In this document: one piece after another, positions 7,718-16,160 of the stretch | How positions within the stretch are numbered: position 1 is the stretch's first letter | Layout of the letters: the number at the start of each line of letters is the position of its first letter | Origin: an uncultured Prevotellaceae bacterium | GTDB lineage: Bacteria; Bacteroidota; Bacteroidia; Bacteroidales; Bacteroidaceae | DNA: 59,404 bases | Reading direction: 5' to 3' | Assembly (NCBI GenBank): GCA_902786565.1 | Contig: CADACW010000015.1 | Coordinates: 1-59,404, forward strand | The notes under the pieces: generated by a model | Told to the model about the DNA's origin: nothing | Database searches by the model: none | The model's input: only the letters and a program-made list of their open reading frames with translations | Position numbers and translations under genes: made by a program

Positions 7718-8341
7718 ATGGACCGCCGCCGCATAGCAGTTTTCGATTTCGACGGGACGCTGACCGCCAAAGACTCGTTCCTGCAGTTCGTCACGTTCAC
7801 CCACGGTCTGCCCTCGTTCATCCTGGGCCTTATCCGCCATCTGCCCATACTGGTGGCCTACAAGCTGCGCCTGTGCTCCAACGAGCGTGCCAAGGAGCGG
7901 CTGTTCGCCCATTTCTACGGCGGTATGGACTATGGGCAGTTCTGCCGGCTGGGCCGCGATTTCGCCCCGCTCATCGACGGCTTTACCCGCCCTGTGATGA
8001 TGGAGCAGCTGCGCCGGCACCAGGCCCAGGGCCACGATGTCTACATAGTGAGTGCCAGCATGGCGGAGTGGATTGCCCCTTGGGCCGCCACCCACGGCGT
8101 GAAGCGTGTGGTGGGCACCCGCTTGGAGACCGATGCCGACGGGCGGCTGACGGGGAAGTTTGCCTCGGCCAACTGCTACGGCACAGAAAAGGTCAGGCGA
8201 TTCCTGGAGCAGGAGCCTGACCGTGAGTCGTATTTCCTCTACGCCTACGGCGACAGCCGCGGCGACCGGGAAATGATTGCTTTTGCCGATTCCGGCGTTA
8301 CATATTCATGCCGCCATCCACTTGTATCACCTGGCCGCTGA
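7718..8341 (+). CDS. HAD-superfamily subfamily IB phosphatase
   Basis: A 207-residue protein starting MDRRRIAVFDFDGTLTAKDS, with the DxDGT nucleophile motif; motif II is the IVSAS serine near residue 112, and the late motif YGDSRGDREM carries the metal-binding aspartates. This is the SerB-like HAD-IB class. The start at 7718 is chosen because the DxD motif normally lies close to the N-terminus. It comes 10 bp after the UbiA-type gene and is probably cotranscribed with it. By analogy with DPPR systems it may dephosphorylate polyprenyl-phosphoribose 5-phosphate. Its last 44 bp overlap the convergent fabG gene tail to tail, so the last 14 residues (TYSCRHPLVSPGR) may be poorly conserved. Confidence 0.75.
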   Translation: MDRRRIAVFDFDGTLTAKDSFLQFVTFTHGLPSFILGLIRHLPILVAYKLRLCSNERAKERLFAHFYGGMDYGQFCRLGRDFAPLIDGFTRPVMMEQLRRHQAQGHDVYIVSASMAEWIAPWAATHGVKRVVGTRLETDADGRLTGKFASANCYGTEKVRRFLEQEPDRESYFLYAYGDSRGDREMIAFADSGVTYSCRHPLVSPGR

Positions 8342-9035
8342 TGTAGCTCGACATGTCGCTGCCCAGGAACACGGCGCAGTTGGCAATGTCGTCTACGGTG
8401 CCGCCGCGGCGCAGGGGTATCTTCTGGCACCACTCCTTGCGCACCTCTTCGGGCAGGGCCTGCGTCATGGCCGTGTCGATGAAACCGGGGGCAATGGCGT
8501 TGGCGCGTATGCCCTTGGGCCCCATCTCCTGTCCGATAGACTTGGCCAGGGCGATGAGTCCGGCCTTCGAGGCGGCATAGTTGGCCTGTCCGGCATTGCC
8601 GTGTACACCCACCACCGAAGCCATGTTGATGATGCTGCCGCCGCGCTGGCGCATCATCACCGGCACGCAGGCATGGATGAAGTTGAATGCCGACTTCAGG
8701 TTGACGGCAATCACGGCGTCCCATTGCTGTTCGCTCATGCGGAGCATCAGTCCGTCCTTGGTGATGCCGGCATTGTTCACCAGTATGTCTATGGTTCCAA
8801 ACTCTTCCTTGACGGCCTTCACCACCTCTTCCGTCTGCTGGAAGTCGGCGGCGTTTGAGGCGTAGCTCTTGGCCTTCACGCCCTTGGCGGCAATCTCCTG
8901 CTCTGTCTCAAGATTCACTTCGAGGTCGGTGAACGCGATGTTGGCGCCCTCCTCGGCAAATTTCAGCGCGATAGCCTTTCCGATACCGCGTGCGGCACCC
9001 GTTATCAGTGCCGTCTTACCTTGTAAAAGTCCCAT
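8298..9035 (-). CDS. fabG: 3-oxoacyl-[acyl-carrier-protein] reductase
   Basis: A 245-residue short-chain dehydrogenase. The start at 9035 (MGLLQGKTALITGAARGIGK) puts the TGxxxGIG NADP-binding motif at residues 12-18; a longer in-frame start has no family resemblance. Other marks are NNAGITKDGLM, the catalytic YAASKAG tetrad segment and the C-terminal ISGQVIQVDGGMNM. It reduces beta-ketoacyl-ACP in type II fatty acid synthesis in the cytoplasm. The gene follows a TetR regulator by 35 bp and is probably cotranscribed from the promoter at 9724-9755. Confidence 0.93.
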   Translation of the reverse strand: MGLLQGKTALITGAARGIGKAIALKFAEEGANIAFTDLEVNLETEQEIAAKGVKAKSYASNAADFQQTEEVVKAVKEEFGTIDILVNNAGITKDGLMLRMSEQQWDAVIAVNLKSAFNFIHACVPVMMRQRGGSIINMASVVGVHGNAGQANYAASKAGLIALAKSIGQEMGPKGIRANAIAPGFIDTAMTQALPEEVRKEWCQKIPLRRGGTVDDIANCAVFLGSDMSSYISGQVIQVDGGMNM

Positions 9036-9070
9036 TTCTTTTTTCTCTCTGATATGTTTATTGTGAGTAG

Positions 9071-9664
9071 TTATTCCTTCTTGTGCTTGCCCAGTGCACC
9101 GTAGACAAACTTGGCCACCTGCGGCTTGGTGTCCTCCTCCTTCATGCCGTGGGCTATGCGGCCGTAGATGTAGGGCACCTCGAGGCCCTTGATGCAATAG
9201 TGGCAGATGTCGGCCACCAGGTTCACGTTCTCAATGTCGAACTCGCCGTCCTCCTTGCCCTCGGCAAACACCTTGCGGAAGAGCTCCACCTCGGCGCGGT
9301 CGAAGTGCTTGCGCACCTTCTCCACCATCCAGATGTTGCGGAAGAACTCGGCCCTCAGGTTGCCGTTGCGCACCACCGTCTCGCGAATCATGCTCAGGTG
9401 TGTGTAAATCAGCTCGATGACCTTCTCCTGCGGGCTGATTTTGCGGGCGGCCACCTCGTCGAGCTTGTCGGAGAGACGCTCCAGCTCGGTCTCGATGACG
9501 GCGAAGTAGATGTCGTCCTTCGATTTGAAGTAGGTGTAGAGCGTACGGCGGCCCTTGCCCGAAGCCTGGGCAATATCGTTCATCGTGGTGTTTTCCAAGC
9601 CTTTCTTGGCAAACAGCTGGCGTGCCACGTCCACCAGCAGCTGTCTCGTCTTCGATATGGACAT
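9071..9664 (-). CDS. TetR/AcrR-family transcriptional regulator
   Basis: 197 residues with an N-terminal TetR helix-turn-helix (VDVARQLFAKKGLENTTMND, then GKGRRTLYTYFKSKDDIY at about residues 32-50) and an all-helical ligand domain. It lies immediately upstream of fabG in what looks like a two-gene operon, so it may sense acyl chains and control membrane-lipid genes; that role is inferred from position only. The C-terminus is rich in lysine (GALGKHKKE). Confidence 0.85.
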   Translation of the reverse strand: MSISKTRQLLVDVARQLFAKKGLENTTMNDIAQASGKGRRTLYTYFKSKDDIYFAVIETELERLSDKLDEVAARKISPQEKVIELIYTHLSMIRETVVRNGNLRAEFFRNIWMVEKVRKHFDRAEVELFRKVFAEGKEDGEFDIENVNLVADICHYCIKGLEVPYIYGRIAHGMKEEDTKPQVAKFVYGALGKHKKE

Positions 9665-9723
9665 CCTCTTTCCTTTTTTATTGTTTCCTACTTCCGTTTA
9701 TTGCACACTATAGGATGCGTGTG

Positions 9724-9755
9724 CAAAATTACGCTTTTTCTTCCGAACAGCCAAA
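9724..9755 (-). promoter_or_regulatory. Promoter of the tetR-fabG operon
   Basis: On the minus strand TTTG (complement of 9752-9755), a 20-nt spacer and TAATTTTG (complement of 9724-9731) match the Bacteroidetes consensus. The predicted start lies about 55 bp before the TetR start codon. Confidence 0.65.
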
Positions 9756-9771
9756 CATTTCCCCACTTTTC

Positions 9772-9802
9772 TTTGCCGATTCCCAAACTTTTCGTAATTT
9801 TG
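9772..9802 (+). promoter_or_regulatory. Promoter of the BspA-like/InlB-dockerin operon
   Basis: TTTG at 9772-9775, a 19-nt spacer and TAATTTTG at 9795-9802. It is divergent from and close to the tetR promoter (17 bp between the two -33 elements), so a shared regulator could act on both. The leader to the ATG at 9906 is about 95 nt. Confidence 0.7.
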
Positions 9803-9905
9803 CAGCCGTACACCAACGATGCACACACATATATTATTCCAAAAATAAGATGTGAATGACAGTGACAGATTGCATAATTAGTAACTAAAACTATATCTAA
9901 AAGTT

Positions 9906-12203
9906 ATGAAAAAATTGAAGGTATTGTTTGCAGTGTTTGCTGCAAGTATCTGTGCCATGCAGGGTGCATGGGCACAAGACAGTAGTGAACTGACCGTGAA
10001 AGTGACTCTGCTCGAGCCGGGAAGCCTCGGCACGGAGATTCTTGCCGCTCCGGGAGTGGACCACATCAAAAATGTGGTGAACCTGACCGTCAGCGGGCCA
10101 ATGGACGATGACGACTGGAAAACGCTGAAGCTGATAGACGCGCTGAAGACACTCGACCTGAGCATGGCGGAAATAAAGATCATTCCGAGTAGCCAATTTA
10201 GTGGTTGTTGCGGCAACCTGACAACGGTAAAGCTGCCGAATACGATTGAGTCTGTTGGTAGTTCTGCTTTCCAATATAAATATTATCTGACCACCATCAA
10301 TTGGCCCACGGCTGCAAAAGAGATACCTAACAGTTGCTTTTATGAGTGCAACAACTTGCAACCGTTTACCATCCCCTCAGGAGTAACAAGAATTGGGGAC
10401 TCGGCATTCTATGATTGCTATTATTTCAAGTCCACCATTCCTTCTTCGATAAAAGAAATTGGCGGTGATGCTTTCAGGAATGCATCAATGGAAGGTATAG
10501 ATGTAGAGATTTCCGAAGGGGTTACAGTCGGTTCTTCTGCATTCAATTATACGAAAGTGAAATCCATCACCTTCCCTTCAACATATTATTGGTATAACCA
10601 AGGCAGTATTAGTAACCCAACAGTCACGCTGACCTTCAAGTCGCCCACCATGATGCTCAATGGCTACAGTGCTCCGGAGGGTACCCTCCGCGTGCCCCAA
10701 CACTTGGTGAACAGCTATCGGTTCGACGGCACTTGGGGCCGCTGGGCGAAGGTGGAGGGCTTCACCCTCGCCAGTGTTACCGACGTCACGACCTGGCCCA
10801 TACAGACCAGCTTCGACATGAAGAACAATATACGCATGGACGGAACGCCAAACGTAAGCCTAAACGAGAATATTGTTCTGACCATAACGGGAACAAATGC
10901 GCAGAACTTCAAGGACTTCAGCTTCAAGTCTACAACAAGCGATTTTTATCATTCTGGTTATACTGGGTGGCATTCTTCTGACAGGTATATATCTTACTAC
11001 CCCACCCAGCTTCTCAGCACTTGCGACAATGTCAAGATTACTGGCACTATGGAGTATAACATTCAGACGTTGAATAACAGATGGCGTTTCATGTCTCTCC
11101 CCTTCGACTTCAAGGTTGGCGACGTGACCGCCGACGGCGACACGAAGTTTGCCATCCGCACCTACGACGGCAGCAGCCGCGCTGTGAACAACTCAGCAAC
11201 CGGCAACTGGAAGAACACCACGGCATCGACCATCATCAAGGCCGGTCAGGGCTTTATCATACAGACCAACCACGACGCCTGGGTGACCTTCAAGGCACAG
11301 GCCAACGACTCGCGCAACTATGCCCTGTCGAACAAAATCTTCGAGTACGCCCTGCAACCCAACAACAGTAGCCAGCCCGACCACAAGGGATGGAACCTGG
11401 TGGGCAACCCTTGGCAGACCTGGTACAACATCCACAAGATGAACTTCACAGCACCCATCTCTATCTATGAGGATGGCTATTATTACGCCTACTCCGTCAT
11501 TGACGACGACTACGCCTTGAAGCCCAACCAGGCCTTCTTTGTGCAGTGCCCCGACAACGTGACGAAAATTGGCTTCCCCGTAGATGGCCGCCAGCTGGAC
11601 GACAAGATTGAGAGCCAGAATGCCGCCCGCACCGACGGCCCCAGCGAGCGAAAACTCGTAGACGTGGTGCTCACCGACGGCACCAACAGCGACAGGACGC
11701 GCTTCGTGCTCAACCCACGGGCGTCGATGGACTATGAGCTGACCTGCGACGCATCGAAATTCTTCGCCACCGACACCGCCCTGCCGCAGATTTACACCAT
11801 AGAGCAGACCGTGCCCATGGCCATCAACGAGCGCCCTGCTGGCGACGGCACAGTGCAGATAGGCATCAGCATGGCTTGCGACGGCGAATACACCATTTCT
11901 TCTCCCCGCTGTAATCTGAAAGAGATTGTGCTCGTCGACAAGCAGACAGGTCTGGAGACCAGTCTGGCCGACGGCGAGAGCTATACCTTCACCGCCAAGG
12001 CCGGCACCGACGAGCACCGCTTCATGCTGCGCGTGGGCGGAACGGTGATTACGGAAATCAACGCCACCGACGCCATGGGCCTTGGCTCGCTTAAGGCGGC
12101 TGCTTACACTCTCGATGGCCGCAAGGTTGTGGGATATGGCGGCAATGCCGCTACCCAGCAGAAGGGCGTCTACATAGTGAACGGCAAAAAGATTTTGAAG
12201 TAA
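9906..12203 (+). CDS. BspA-like leucine-rich repeat surface protein
   Basis: 765 residues: a signal peptide (MKKLKVLFAVFAASICAMQG, cut near AWA-Q), then LRR_5/BspA repeats at about residues 60-260 (TTVKLPNTIESVGSSAFQY, PFTIPSGVTRIGDSAFYDC, STIPSSIKEIGGDAFRN). A beta-rich region follows (GQGFIIQTNHDAWVTFKAQA; GWNLVGNPWQTWYNIHKM), as in many Prevotella surface proteins, and the tail is YTLDGRKVV...KGVYIVNGKKILK. It is probably surface-exposed and may act in adhesion. The InlB/dockerin gene starts 17 bp after its stop, so the two look cotranscribed. Confidence 0.8.
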   Translation: MKKLKVLFAVFAASICAMQGAWAQDSSELTVKVTLLEPGSLGTEILAAPGVDHIKNVVNLTVSGPMDDDDWKTLKLIDALKTLDLSMAEIKIIPSSQFSGCCGNLTTVKLPNTIESVGSSAFQYKYYLTTINWPTAAKEIPNSCFYECNNLQPFTIPSGVTRIGDSAFYDCYYFKSTIPSSIKEIGGDAFRNASMEGIDVEISEGVTVGSSAFNYTKVKSITFPSTYYWYNQGSISNPTVTLTFKSPTMMLNGYSAPEGTLRVPQHLVNSYRFDGTWGRWAKVEGFTLASVTDVTTWPIQTSFDMKNNIRMDGTPNVSLNENIVLTITGTNAQNFKDFSFKSTTSDFYHSGYTGWHSSDRYISYYPTQLLSTCDNVKITGTMEYNIQTLNNRWRFMSLPFDFKVGDVTADGDTKFAIRTYDGSSRAVNNSATGNWKNTTASTIIKAGQGFIIQTNHDAWVTFKAQANDSRNYALSNKIFEYALQPNNSSQPDHKGWNLVGNPWQTWYNIHKMNFTAPISIYEDGYYYAYSVIDDDYALKPNQAFFVQCPDNVTKIGFPVDGRQLDDKIESQNAARTDGPSERKLVDVVLTDGTNSDRTRFVLNPRASMDYELTCDASKFFATDTALPQIYTIEQTVPMAINERPAGDGTVQIGISMACDGEYTISSPRCNLKEIVLVDKQTGLETSLADGESYTFTAKAGTDEHRFMLRVGGTVITEINATDAMGLGSLKAAAYTLDGRKVVGYGGNAATQQKGVYIVNGKKILK

Positions 12204-12220
12204 TATCTATTCTTACGGAT

Positions 12221-13732
12221 ATGAGAAAGAGAATAAGATATTTGACTTTGCTGCTGATGCTGTCACTATGCAACATCGTCAGCTGGGCGCAGGACGGCTT
12301 CAACCCCGCCGACCCCGCCGAGCCAGGACGCATACCCTACAAGCTGACCGTCACAGCCGACCCCGCCGATGGAGGCTCGGCATACGGGGGCGGGTACTAC
12401 GTCAAGGGCACTACGGTGAGCCTGGCTGCTTCGAACCACACCGGCTACCGCTTTGTGAACTGGACCGACGATGGCGGCAACGTGGTCTCAACGGAGAGCG
12501 TCTTCAGTTTCGTGAAGAGCGACAAGGAAGAGCACCTCACAGCCCACTTCGTTTTCGAGCCAGACAGCCCCCAAGAGCCAACCAATGTCAATGTGTACTA
12601 TTGGCTGACGCTGGCCGCCGAAGAGGGTGGCAACACCAGCGGCAGCGGACGCTATATGGCAGGCACGTCGGTGGACGTCTATGCCTATGCCGATGCACTG
12701 TACACCTTTGCCGGATGGTACGACCCTGACGGACGGCTGCTTTCTACAGAGGCCAGCTACACCATAACCACCGAAGCCCGTCCCATGCGGCTGATTGCCC
12801 GCTTTAATTACACGCCACAGCCGCCCAACGAGCCACTGGAGCTGAACACCCTGCACCGCGTCAAAGTGAAGGCACAGGAGGGTGGCACCGTGAGTGCCGA
12901 TTCCTACTGGGTGAAAGAGGGACAGGGCACCACCATTCGCGCCTACGCCAATAGTGGCTATGACTTCAAGGGGTGGTACAAGGATGGACGGTTCTACACC
13001 TCGCTCGCCGAGTTCTCCTACACCATGGGTACTGCCGATGTCACCTTCGAGGCGCGCTTCGAGTTCAATCCCGACTCTCCCAACGAGCCATCGATGTCCG
13101 ACACAAAGAAGTATGCTTTCTACCTGATGAACATTGTGGGTAAACCCGGGTCAACCGTACATTTCCCAGTCTATCTTACAAGTCTCACCGAGGCTAAGGA
13201 TATGACGTTCCAGCTGACCTTCAACAAGCGCCTCCTGCCCAACTTCAAGACGGCGGTGCTCTCGGCAAAAGGTAGTGGCTACAGCCTCTCCTACGCGCCT
13301 GGCACCGTGGATGAAGGACACGACGAGCTGGCGGCCTATGTCGTCACACTGGTAGGTGGAGAGATGGCTGCGGGCAACAATGCATTGCTGACATTCGACA
13401 TCGACATACCCGCCGATATGAAGACAGGCATGGGATACCCCGTGACCATCAACCAGGTGAGCGTGATGAACCTTGACGGCACCACGCAAACGGCCTCGAC
13501 AAGAAACGGCCGCGTGTCGGTCTACAGGGAGGGCGACGCCAACGGCGACGATGTTGTCGATGTGGCCGACATTGCCACCATCCTCTCGGTGATGGCGGGC
13601 CATTATGTTGAAGAACACATCAGAATCATGTGCGACGTGAATAGTGACGGCATCATCGACGTGGCCGACATTTCAAATGTCCTCAGCATTATGGCATCAA
13701 GCAGCAGAGCGGCAGCAGTTTCGGCCGAATAA
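12221..13732 (+). CDS. Secreted InlB-repeat, cohesin-like and dockerin protein
   Basis: Signal peptide (RKRIRYLTLLLMLSLCNIVSWAQ), then three InlB/List-Bact-type B repeats (YYVKGTTVSLAASNHTGYRF; RYMAGTSVDVYAYADALYTF; YWVKEGQGTTIRAYANSGYD), each ending in a F.GWY/NWT-like element and separated by P-rich linkers. A cohesin-like beta domain follows at about residues 300-430 (GKPGSTVHFPVYLTSLTEAK, FQLTFNKRLLPNF), and a dockerin with two calcium loops ends the protein (GDANGDDVVDVADIATIL and CDVNSDGIIDVADISNVL). Having both cohesin-like and dockerin modules could allow chain-like assembly, but binding between them is not shown. Probably an operon with the preceding BspA-like gene. Confidence 0.75.
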   Translation: MRKRIRYLTLLLMLSLCNIVSWAQDGFNPADPAEPGRIPYKLTVTADPADGGSAYGGGYYVKGTTVSLAASNHTGYRFVNWTDDGGNVVSTESVFSFVKSDKEEHLTAHFVFEPDSPQEPTNVNVYYWLTLAAEEGGNTSGSGRYMAGTSVDVYAYADALYTFAGWYDPDGRLLSTEASYTITTEARPMRLIARFNYTPQPPNEPLELNTLHRVKVKAQEGGTVSADSYWVKEGQGTTIRAYANSGYDFKGWYKDGRFYTSLAEFSYTMGTADVTFEARFEFNPDSPNEPSMSDTKKYAFYLMNIVGKPGSTVHFPVYLTSLTEAKDMTFQLTFNKRLLPNFKTAVLSAKGSGYSLSYAPGTVDEGHDELAAYVVTLVGGEMAAGNNALLTFDIDIPADMKTGMGYPVTINQVSVMNLDGTTQTASTRNGRVSVYREGDANGDDVVDVADIATILSVMAGHYVEEHIRIMCDVNSDGIIDVADISNVLSIMASSSRAAAVSAE

Positions 13733-13749
13733 AGAGCTGCCTGGCAATC

Positions 13750-13800
13750 AAGCAGGAGGTAAGCACTGACCAAAGGTGTTTGCCTCCTGCTTCTGTTTAG
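13750..13800 (+). terminator. Hairpin after the InlB-dockerin gene
   Basis: AAGCAGGAGG at 13750-13759 pairs with CCTCCTGCTT at 13783-13792 across a 23-nt loop and is followed by CTGTTTAG. The stem is strong but the loop is long and the T-run weak. Confidence 0.5.
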
Positions 13801-13873
13801 CAGCGAGCCCGGTGATAAACATGTGGGGGGCCGGAGGAAAAAGGTGGGGAGGGTGGGGATAAACTTAACGGGT

Positions 13874-13950
13874 CGACGTAATTTATCTGAATTACGTCGT
13901 AATTTATATAAATTTCGTCGTAATTTAAATAAATTTCGTCGTAATTTAAG
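13874..13950. repeat. Four 21-bp units, CGTCGTAATTTAAATAAATTT type
   Basis: CG(T/A)CGTAATTT begins at 13874, 13895, 13916 and 13937 with an exact 21-bp period (two helical turns). It lies about 80 bp upstream of the PAP2 gene promoter. The spacing would suit cooperative binding by a regulator, but nothing else supports that. Confidence 0.75.
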
Positions 13951-14030
13951 TTTTAGGTGCGGAGTCGGTGGGTTTTTGGTGCGAGGAATAGCATGTTTTG
14001 CACCGGGAGACAGAAATTTGTGGCTATAAT

Positions 14031-14061
14031 TTTGTTTATTCGCAAAAAATGTTTAATTTTG
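14031..14061 (+). promoter_or_regulatory. Promoter of the PAP2 phosphatase gene
   Basis: TTTG at 14031-14034, a 19-nt spacer and TAATTTTG at 14054-14061: a full match. It also rules out the longer in-frame start at 13957 and supports ATG 14101. Confidence 0.7.
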
Positions 14062-14100
14062 CACACAATATCTAAAAAACAAAACAACACAATAATTATT

Positions 14101-15966
14101 ATGAAGAGAACAAGAGTATTAGTATTTGCTGCCATCGTGGCTTGGGGCGGCTCCCTTCAGGCGGGGGCCAACCGCTATACGGAGATGGAGCCGCTGCGGC
14201 TCACGCAGCCTGTGATGGAACCCCGGCTGGACTACACGGTCGTGAAGGAGACACGCACTAACAGTTCTGCGCTGATACGGCGCAGCGTGAACGTGGAGCC
14301 CGCTGCGCTGGCCACGCCGGCCACCGACGAGTACCGGCAGACGTGGATGCGCACCAATGAGGGCGTGAAGCCCTACAAGTTTATGGACGACATGACCTTT
14401 GTGGGTGTGCCCCTGTTTGTGGCCGGTTGGGCCGTGAAGGGCGACAAGGCTATGTTCCGCGTGAACAACAAGGAGGGCAAGCGGAACACGCAGCTGCTGA
14501 CCGACTTCAAGACCTCCATCGATGACTACACGCAGTATTTCGGCCCCGCGATGGTGGTGGGCCTGAAGCTGGGCGGTGTTGAGGGCCGCAGCGACTGGGG
14601 CCGTCTGCTGGCTTCGGCAGGTCTGTCGTATGGTATCATGGCCGGTTTCGTGAACGGCATCAAGTACACGGCCAAGGAGATGCGCCCCGACGGCTCGTCG
14701 GCCAACTCGTGGCCCTCGGGCCATACGGCCACCTCATTCGTGGGTGCCACGCTGCTGCACAAGGAGTACGGTCTGACGCGCTCGCCCTGGTATTCGGTGG
14801 CCGGCTACGGTGTGGCCACGGCAACGGGCGTGATGCGCGTGCTGAACAACCGCCACTGGGTCTCCGACGTGATGTCTGGCGCCGGTATCGGTATTCTCTC
14901 CGCTGAGTTGGGCTATGCCATCGGCGACCTTATCTTCAAGGGCAACGGCCTGCTGCGCAATAATTTGGAGCAGGACTCTGAGAATCCCTCCTTCTTCGGC
15001 ATCTCGATGGGTCTGGGGCTCGGCGGAAAGGACATCGGCTTCAACATCATCACCGACTTGCAGGACAAGGAACAGCATGGCTTTGACGACGAGCTGGTGG
15101 ATTATTACAAGGACTGGGACGAAGCCAGTATCAACATCGACTTCCGCTCGGCTACAGTGGTCGATGCTGAAGGGGCCTACTTCTTCAACAAGTACGTGGG
15201 TCTGGGCGGACGCTTCCGCGTAAGGGCGATGTCGGCCAAGTCTTTCGGACAGTATGCCGACATCTCAAGCGAGGATGCCAACGACATCTGGAAAACCGAC
15301 ATCTCCGACATCTACAGAATGGCTGGGCAGACGCTCACTACCGATGTCATTAATGCCGGCGGCGCACCCATCACACAGGCGTATGGCGTGGTGAAGAGCG
15401 ACCACCTGGCCGAGTTCACCGGCAGCGTGGGCCTCTATCTCAACCTTCCCTTGGGTTATGGATTCTCTCTGGGCACCAAGTTCCTCGTGGGGCGCTCCAT
15501 CACACAGGAACTCGACATCGACGGACATGCTGAGGGAAATGTCAAGGACATGAAGTACTATATGCTCATCGAGGACGGAAAAGTGTCTGAACGGGAGGAC
15601 GGCGGACTGGCATTTGCGGTGTCCGACCCCCAGAGCACTGGAGAGACCTACTCTGCCGACTGGGACTACCTGAAACTCGGCTCCGACAACTCCACCTCGT
15701 ATGGCACTGGCTTCTCGCTGACCTATCGCTACAAGTCGAACTTCGCATGGAAACTCTTCTGCGACTACGACTACTCTAAGAAAACCTACACTATGACCTA
15801 CGACCCCTACAACTTTATGAGAAAGGCCCTGACGCCTTCGGCCTACAATCTGGTGTGCAACACTGAGGTGTCGGAACTGGGATACATGATGACGCCGATG
15901 GTCTTCAAGAAAGACAAGAAGATGAATTATTGGACGATAGGTCTCTCGTTTGTGGTTAATTTGTGA
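14101..15966 (+). CDS. PAP2-family phosphatase with C-terminal beta-barrel-like region
   Basis: 621 residues with a signal peptide (KRTRVLVFAAIVAWGGSLQAG). The PAP2 domain occupies about residues 100-290 with the three phosphatase motifs: KEMRPDGSS, then WPSGHTATSF (PSGH), then the NNRHWVSDVMSG motif whose histidine is the nucleophile. The remaining 330 residues are rich in alternating, aromatic-terminated strands and end in FVVNL with a C-terminal-like aromatic/leucine signature, as in outer membrane barrels. It probably dephosphorylates a lipid or undecaprenyl phosphate in the periplasm while anchored to the outer membrane. The next gene encodes a Wzi-like capsule protein, which suggests work on an exported glycan; the substrate is not proven. 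Confidence 0.75.
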   Translation: MKRTRVLVFAAIVAWGGSLQAGANRYTEMEPLRLTQPVMEPRLDYTVVKETRTNSSALIRRSVNVEPAALATPATDEYRQTWMRTNEGVKPYKFMDDMTFVGVPLFVAGWAVKGDKAMFRVNNKEGKRNTQLLTDFKTSIDDYTQYFGPAMVVGLKLGGVEGRSDWGRLLASAGLSYGIMAGFVNGIKYTAKEMRPDGSSANSWPSGHTATSFVGATLLHKEYGLTRSPWYSVAGYGVATATGVMRVLNNRHWVSDVMSGAGIGILSAELGYAIGDLIFKGNGLLRNNLEQDSENPSFFGISMGLGLGGKDIGFNIITDLQDKEQHGFDDELVDYYKDWDEASINIDFRSATVVDAEGAYFFNKYVGLGGRFRVRAMSAKSFGQYADISSEDANDIWKTDISDIYRMAGQTLTTDVINAGGAPITQAYGVVKSDHLAEFTGSVGLYLNLPLGYGFSLGTKFLVGRSITQELDIDGHAEGNVKDMKYYMLIEDGKVSEREDGGLAFAVSDPQSTGETYSADWDYLKLGSDNSTSYGTGFSLTYRYKSNFAWKLFCDYDYSKKTYTMTYDPYNFMRKALTPSAYNLVCNTEVSELGYMMTPMVFKKDKKMNYWTIGLSFVVNL

Positions 15967-16158
15967 GAATTAAGAATTTAGAGTTTAGAATTAAGAGTTA
16001 TTCTCGCTTCGCTGCGATTAAGAGTTAAGAATTTAGAATTAAGAATTTAGAATTAAGAGTTGTTCTCGCTGCGCTGCGATTAAGAGTTAAGAATTTAGAG
16101 TTGAGAATTAAGAATTAAGAGTTATTCTCGCTTCGCTGCGATTGTGAATTATGAATTA
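15967..16158 (+). repeat. Repeat array with three TTCTCGC-GCTGCGATTAAGAGTT units
   Basis: Short AT-rich words (GAATTAAGAATTTAGA, TTAAGAGTT) are punctuated three times by a small GC-rich hairpin, TTCTCGCTTCGCTGCGATT (middle copy TTCTCGCTGCGCTGCGATT), about 65 bp apart. A related copy lies in the opposite orientation at 21082-21175. The array fills the whole gap between the PAP2 and Wzi-like genes. Confidence 0.85.
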
Positions 16159-16160
16159 GC

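Noticed and set aside
13957-14100. N-terminal extension of the PAP2 protein
   Set aside because: The promoter at 14031-14061 lies inside it, and the signal peptide begins at 14101.
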